Assembly (NCBI RefSeq): GCF_052180215.1
Contig: NZ_CP197471.1
Location: 1,212,001 to 1,276,000, forward strand
DNA: 64,000 nucleotides
Direction of reading: 5' to 3'
Source of the DNA: Pseudoneobacillus sp052180215
GTDB lineage: Bacteria > Bacillota > Bacilli > Bacillales > Cytobacillaceae
Positions 60,746-64,000 of the stretch are shown here, piece after piece; the first letter of the stretch is position 1, and the number at the start of each line of letters is the position of its first letter. Below the pieces are notes generated by a model, which did no database searches, was not told the DNA's origin, and saw only the letters and a list, made by a program, of their open reading frames with translations. Both the position numbers and the translations under genes were made by a program.

Positions 60746-62693
60746 TGTGGGAAGTTTATCTGAAGAACAACAACAAGCGGTATTAGAGAAATTTGATCCT
60801 GAAGCTAGGACTAGAAAATTAAATGGACTTTTTGGTTGGATTGTATTTTTTGGGCTATTATCTTTTTCTTTGTTCCAATTGTATACTGCTATCTTTGGAC
60901 AATTGACAGCACAATTACAACGGTCCATACATTTAGGCTTTGCTCTAGCATTAATATTTTTACTTTTTCCAGCAAGAAAAAAAAATCTTCAAAAAAACAA
61001 GGTGGCTTGGTATGATGTCATTTTAGCCATCATTGCGATAGCAGTAGGTGCCTATTGGCCGTTAATGATTGATGAGATTGTTATGAGGGTAGGGCGTTTG
61101 ACAGATTTAGATTTTTACATTGGTTTAGCAGCTATTTTGTTAGTTTTAGAGGCAACTCGCCGTGCTGTAGGATTGCCAATCATGATTATCTCAGGTCTAT
61201 TTTTGTGTTATGCCCTATTTGGCCCTTACATGCCAGGTTTTCTAGCTCATCGAGGTTTAGATCTAACACGATTAGTCCAAACGATGTTTTATACAACTGA
61301 AGGGATATTAGGAACACCATTAGGGGTATCTTCTACCTTTATTTTTTTATTTTTGCTTTTCGGTGCTTTTTTAGTAAAGACAGGGGTTGGACAATATTTT
61401 AATGATTTGGCAGTATCCATTGCCGGCAGAAGTATAGGAGGACCAGCCAAGGTTGCGATTTTTTCAAGTGCCTTACAAGGTACAATTAGTGGAAGCTCCG
61501 TAGCTAACGTAGTTACGTCCGGTTCCTTTACGATTCCAATGATGAAAAAACTGGGGTATAAGAAGGAATTTGCAGGGGCTGTTGAGGCAGCAGCTTCTAC
61601 AGGCGGACAATTAATGCCACCAATTATGGGAGCGGCAGCCTTTTTAATGGTTGAATTTATCGGGGGTATAAGCTATTGGGATATTGCCAAGGCTGCTGCG
61701 ATACCAGCATTACTATACTTTACGGGAATTTGGATTATGACCGATTTTGAAGCAAAACGTCTTGGTTTAAGAGGATTAACAAAAGAGGAAATGCCAAATC
61801 GAAAAGAAGTATTAAAAAAGATTTATTTATTGGTACCAATTTTAACAGTAATCGTTTTAATGATGACAGGGATGAGTGTCATGCGAGCTGCGCTTTGGTC
61901 CATTGTCATTACAATTGTAGTGAGTGCGATAAAAAAAGAAACTCGAATTGGATTCAAAGATGCAATTGATGCATTAGTTGACGGTGCACGCACAGCATTA
62001 GGAGTAGCTGCAGCAACCGCAGCAGCAGGAATAATAGTAGGGGTAGTGACAAAAACAGGTTTAGGATTGAAATTAGCAAACGGATTACTTGATTTAGCAG
62101 GCGGACATTTGCTACTTACGTTAGTATTTACGATGTTTGCAGCGTTAGTTCTTGGCATGGGGTCTCCAACAACGGCTAACTATGTTATTACTTCAACCAT
62201 TGCTGCTCCAGCCATCATTTTATTAGGAGTACCAGATTTATCTGCTCATTTGTTCGTGTTTTACTTTGGCATCATTGCAGACATAACCCCTCCAGTAGCA
62301 TTAGCCGCATTTGCAGCAGCTGGTGTATCTGGTGGTGAACCTATAAAAACAGGTGTGAATTCTGCAAAATTAGCCATTGCCGCCTTTATTATTCCATACA
62401 TGTTTGTTCTATCACCTGAATTACTCATGATTGATACTAGCTGGACATACTTAATTTGGGTAGTATTCTCAGCTTTAGCAGGCATGACTGCTATTGGTGC
62501 CGGTATTATCGGTTATTGGTTTAGAAAGCTTTATTGGTACGAGCGAATCATAGGGTTAGTTGGCGGATTACTATTAATCTATCCAGAAGGTGTTTCAGAT
62601 ATGGTTGGTCTTGGATTGTTTGCACTATTAATAGCTTTACAATTCATGATGAAGAGACAAGACGGGGGAAATAAAGCACTATCGAATGTCTAA
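60735..62693 (+). CDS. TRAP transporter fused permease (DctQM)
   Basis: 652 residues with about 16 membrane helices: a 4-helix DctQ-like N-terminus (about 30-150) fused to the DctM part. Typical segments GTISGSSVANVVTSGSFTIP, AASTGGQLMPPIMGAAAF and GMGSPTTANYVITS are intact. TTG start behind GAGAGGAGTGAATATTC, overlapping the DUF1850 gene. Uses a Na+ gradient to import the TAXI ligand. Confidence 0.95.
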   Translation: MSLNVGSLSEEQQQAVLEKFDPEARTRKLNGLFGWIVFFGLLSFSLFQLYTAIFGQLTAQLQRSIHLGFALALIFLLFPARKKNLQKNKVAWYDVILAIIAIAVGAYWPLMIDEIVMRVGRLTDLDFYIGLAAILLVLEATRRAVGLPIMIISGLFLCYALFGPYMPGFLAHRGLDLTRLVQTMFYTTEGILGTPLGVSSTFIFLFLLFGAFLVKTGVGQYFNDLAVSIAGRSIGGPAKVAIFSSALQGTISGSSVANVVTSGSFTIPMMKKLGYKKEFAGAVEAAASTGGQLMPPIMGAAAFLMVEFIGGISYWDIAKAAAIPALLYFTGIWIMTDFEAKRLGLRGLTKEEMPNRKEVLKKIYLLVPILTVIVLMMTGMSVMRAALWSIVITIVVSAIKKETRIGFKDAIDALVDGARTALGVAAATAAAGIIVGVVTKTGLGLKLANGLLDLAGGHLLLTLVFTMFAALVLGMGSPTTANYVITSTIAAPAIILLGVPDLSAHLFVFYFGIIADITPPVALAAFAAAGVSGGEPIKTGVNSAKLAIAAFIIPYMFVLSPELLMIDTSWTYLIWVVFSALAGMTAIGAGIIGYWFRKLYWYERIIGLVGGLLLIYPEGVSDMVGLGLFALLIALQFMMKRQDGGNKALSNV

Positions 62694-62738
62694 AAAAATA
62701 GGTTTGGCTGCCACTTGGTCTAGCCAAACCTATTTTTT
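62693..62738 (+). terminator. Terminator of the TRAP operon
   Basis: AAAAAATAGGTTTGGCT / AGCCAAACCTATTTTTT, a 17-bp perfect stem. Confidence 0.93.
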
Positions 62739-62764
62739 AAAAACCTGATTTAGTTAATTATGAC

Positions 62765-62792
62765 TTGACATTCGTGGACAAATCCCTAATAA
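62765..62792 (+). promoter_or_regulatory. Promoter of the tRNA gene
   Basis: TTGACA, 16 bp, TAATAA, 22 nt before the tRNA. A consensus -35 box fits a strong stable-RNA promoter. Confidence 0.6.
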
Positions 62793-62814
62793 TTATTAGT
62801 ATATTTTAAAAAAT

Positions 62815-62886
62815 GACTTGTTAGCTCAGTGGGAGAGCACTTCCTTGACAGGGAAGGGGTCGGGGGTTCAAGTCCCTCACAGGTCA
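62815..62886 (+). tRNA. tRNA-Val (anticodon GAC)
   Basis: Cloverleaf: acceptor GACTTGT / ACAGGTC with T4-G69 wobble, D arm GCTC-AGTGGGA-GAGC, anticodon arm CTTCC-TTGACAG-GGAAG (anticodon GAC, reads GUC and GUU), T arm GGGGG-TTCAAGT-CCCTC. U8, A14 and A73 are in place. CCA is not encoded (TCA follows). Short D loop. A terminator follows. Confidence 0.9.
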
Positions 62887-62894
62887 TCAAGTTG

Positions 62895-62937
62895 AAAGTC
62901 TCATTTCTCGAAACAAGGGAATTGAGGCTTTTTTTAT
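62895..62937 (+). terminator. Terminator of the tRNA gene
   Basis: AAAGTCTCA...TTGAGGCTTT stem (with G-T pairs), then T7. Confidence 0.8.
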
Positions 62938-62973
62938 TTTCTTTATTCAGGTTTAAGTTGAGCTACATAAATA

Positions 62974-63564
62974 TCACATTTTATTTTTGACTTTACGAAG
63001 CAGACGTAAACTATCGTAATCACAAACTAGGACATATTCTCTACTTTCACATAGTTCATCCACCGCTTTTTTGACATCTGCATAAACTGTGTAATCATGA
63101 AAGGCTATAAATCCGCCTGGGACAACTCTTGGGGCAAATAGATCTATATCTCTTTTCACCCCTGAATAATTATGGTCTCCATCTACAAAAAGGGCAGCTA
63201 TGCTTTCAGGACAATCGTGTATGGCCTCATGGCTGAATTTTTTTATTGGTGATACATAATTTGAGAGACGAAAACCTAGAATATTTTTTTGAAATTCATG
63301 AAAATAATTGGAATAATATCCGTTTGAAATAAAAGGATCAATGGCAAAAATGGTTCGCTTTTTTTCGCTTAGCCACTTGCTTCCAAGGCCTAATGCAACA
63401 GTACTTTTTCCTTTAAAGGAACCAATCTCCACAATTTCCCCTTCTAAATGATCAACAAAAGAGGGCAAATGTAAAAGTGCTGTTTGTTCCGCAACTGATA
63501 ACCACCCACTTACCGAATCAACGAATTGATACAATTTGCTGATTTGAAACTGATTATCAGTCAT
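62974..63564 (-). CDS. Class I SAM-dependent methyltransferase
   Basis: 196 residues of the Methyltransf_24 type. SAM motif I GEIVEIGSFKGKSTVALGLG, acidic IFAIDPF, then LFVDGDHNYSGVKRDIDLF and GGFIAFHDY. Often found with glycan genes and acting on sugars. Overlaps the upstream WbsX-like gene by 8 nt. Substrate unknown. Confidence 0.87.
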   Translation of the reverse strand: MTDNQFQISKLYQFVDSVSGWLSVAEQTALLHLPSFVDHLEGEIVEIGSFKGKSTVALGLGSKWLSEKKRTIFAIDPFISNGYYSNYFHEFQKNILGFRLSNYVSPIKKFSHEAIHDCPESIAALFVDGDHNYSGVKRDIDLFAPRVVPGGFIAFHDYTVYADVKKAVDELCESREYVLVCDYDSLRLLRKVKNKM

Positions 63565-64000
63565 TTTCGCTCACCTCTAGGCAAAAACCATTATTCTCCA
63601 ATGCTTTTTTTACTGATTCAAGATATTGAGATTCATATTTTTGATCTGGTTCTAAATAGGTTCCTTCGCCCCATTCATTCCAAGCATTTATAAACAAAAG
63701 GTCACTATTCATTTCTATAGATTTCTTTATTTGTTGTGTTAGATAATTTGAAAACTTTTCGGGGGACGCGCCGGTGAAAATGAGGGGGTTATTTCCTCCA
63801 ACGCGAGCGGAGTTATCCCAATCGATAAAAGCTCCTAAATAAGTCTTAACACTAGCCGTATCAGATTTTCTTTCTAGTATACTAGACCAGTATTTATCGT
63901 AATCCATTACAGTAAATTTTTGCTTATAACCATCAATGGCTCTTTGAGAACGGATACCATTTGTTAAATGCATTGTATATCCTGGTTCAAACTCAATACG
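63557..64000 (-). CDS. WbsX-like glycan-biosynthesis protein, 3' part only
   Basis: The last 147 residues of a larger protein that enters from the right edge. LLFINAWNEWGEGTYLEPDQ is the signature of the WbsX/GH99-like domain found in polysaccharide and rhamnan loci, frequently fused to glycosyltransferases. The frame stays open to the window edge, so the internal ATG at 63973 is not the start. Forms an operon with the methyltransferase. Confidence 0.8.
   Translation of the reverse strand, partial: RIEFEPGYTMHLTNGIRSQRAIDGYKQKFTVMDYDKYWSSILERKSDTASVKTYLGAFIDWDNSARVGGNNPLIFTGASPEKFSNYLTQQIKKSIEMNSDLLFINAWNEWGEGTYLEPDQKYESQYLESVKKALENNGFCLEVSEND

Overview
The window is a stretch of a low-GC, Gram-positive, endospore-forming chromosome (Bacillaceae). 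Its backbone follows the B. subtilis yjb/yjc order closely: appC end, yjbA, trpS, oppABCDF, spx, mecA, (cls), coiA, pepF, spxH/yjbH, yjbI, cwlQ/yjbJ, yjbK, yjbL, yjbM, nadF, yjbO, prpE, (mgtE), yjbQ, fabI, cotO, cotZ/cotY, yjcA, (spoVAC-AD-AEb), spoVIF, [insert], yjcD, (small gene, DUF421), yjcF, yjcG, yjcH. The differences (cardiolipin synthase, mgtE, a spoVA cluster, exosporium-type genes, a TRAP transporter) point to a Bacillaceae lineage outside the B. subtilis group. I cannot name the species from sequence alone.

1-16 kb: oligopeptide ABC uptake, tryptophanyl-tRNA synthetase under a T-box, the redox regulator Spx with a PerR-like box, its proteolysis adaptor MecA, and cardiolipin synthase, CoiA and PepF. 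16-20 kb: a cluster of degenerate palindromic repeats, a 58-aa membrane protein with a TTG start, the sRNA RoxS/RsaE, SpxH plus truncated haemoglobin, and two copies of a MITE-like element, each with its own target duplication. 20-28 kb: CYTH protein, (p)ppGpp synthetase, NAD kinase, pseudouridine synthase, PrpE, MgtE, a CPA2 antiporter and FapR-controlled FabI.

28-33 kb: sporulation block (CotO, CotY/CotZ, YjcA, lipoprotein, SpoVAC/AD/AEb, SpoVIF). 33.5-53.5 kb: about 20 kb inserted, relative to B. subtilis, between spoVIF and yjcD. It looks like a spore-surface (exosporium) island. It holds four paralogous SPOCS-like proteins (one with a long Ser/Glu-rich part), an actin-like ParM homologue with a small partner, a His/Ser-rich CotY paralogue, a 749-aa collagen-like protein with about 180 Gly-X-Y triplets, an IS21-family element, glycosyltransferases, an aminotransferase/acyltransferase pair and a complete dTDP-L-rhamnose pathway. 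The likely logic is a Cys-rich CotY lattice plus collagen-like filaments decorated with rhamnose and an amino-sugar, under sigma-K promoters in several cases. Three genes in the glycan part appear to start at ATA, CTG and ATT.

53.6-64 kb: YjcD helicase carrying a CoiA-like zinc motif, DUF421 protein, YjcF/G/H, a TAXI-type TRAP transporter (binding protein, DUF1850, fused permease), a tRNA-Val(GAC), and the start of another glycan locus (methyltransferase, WbsX-like protein running off the edge).
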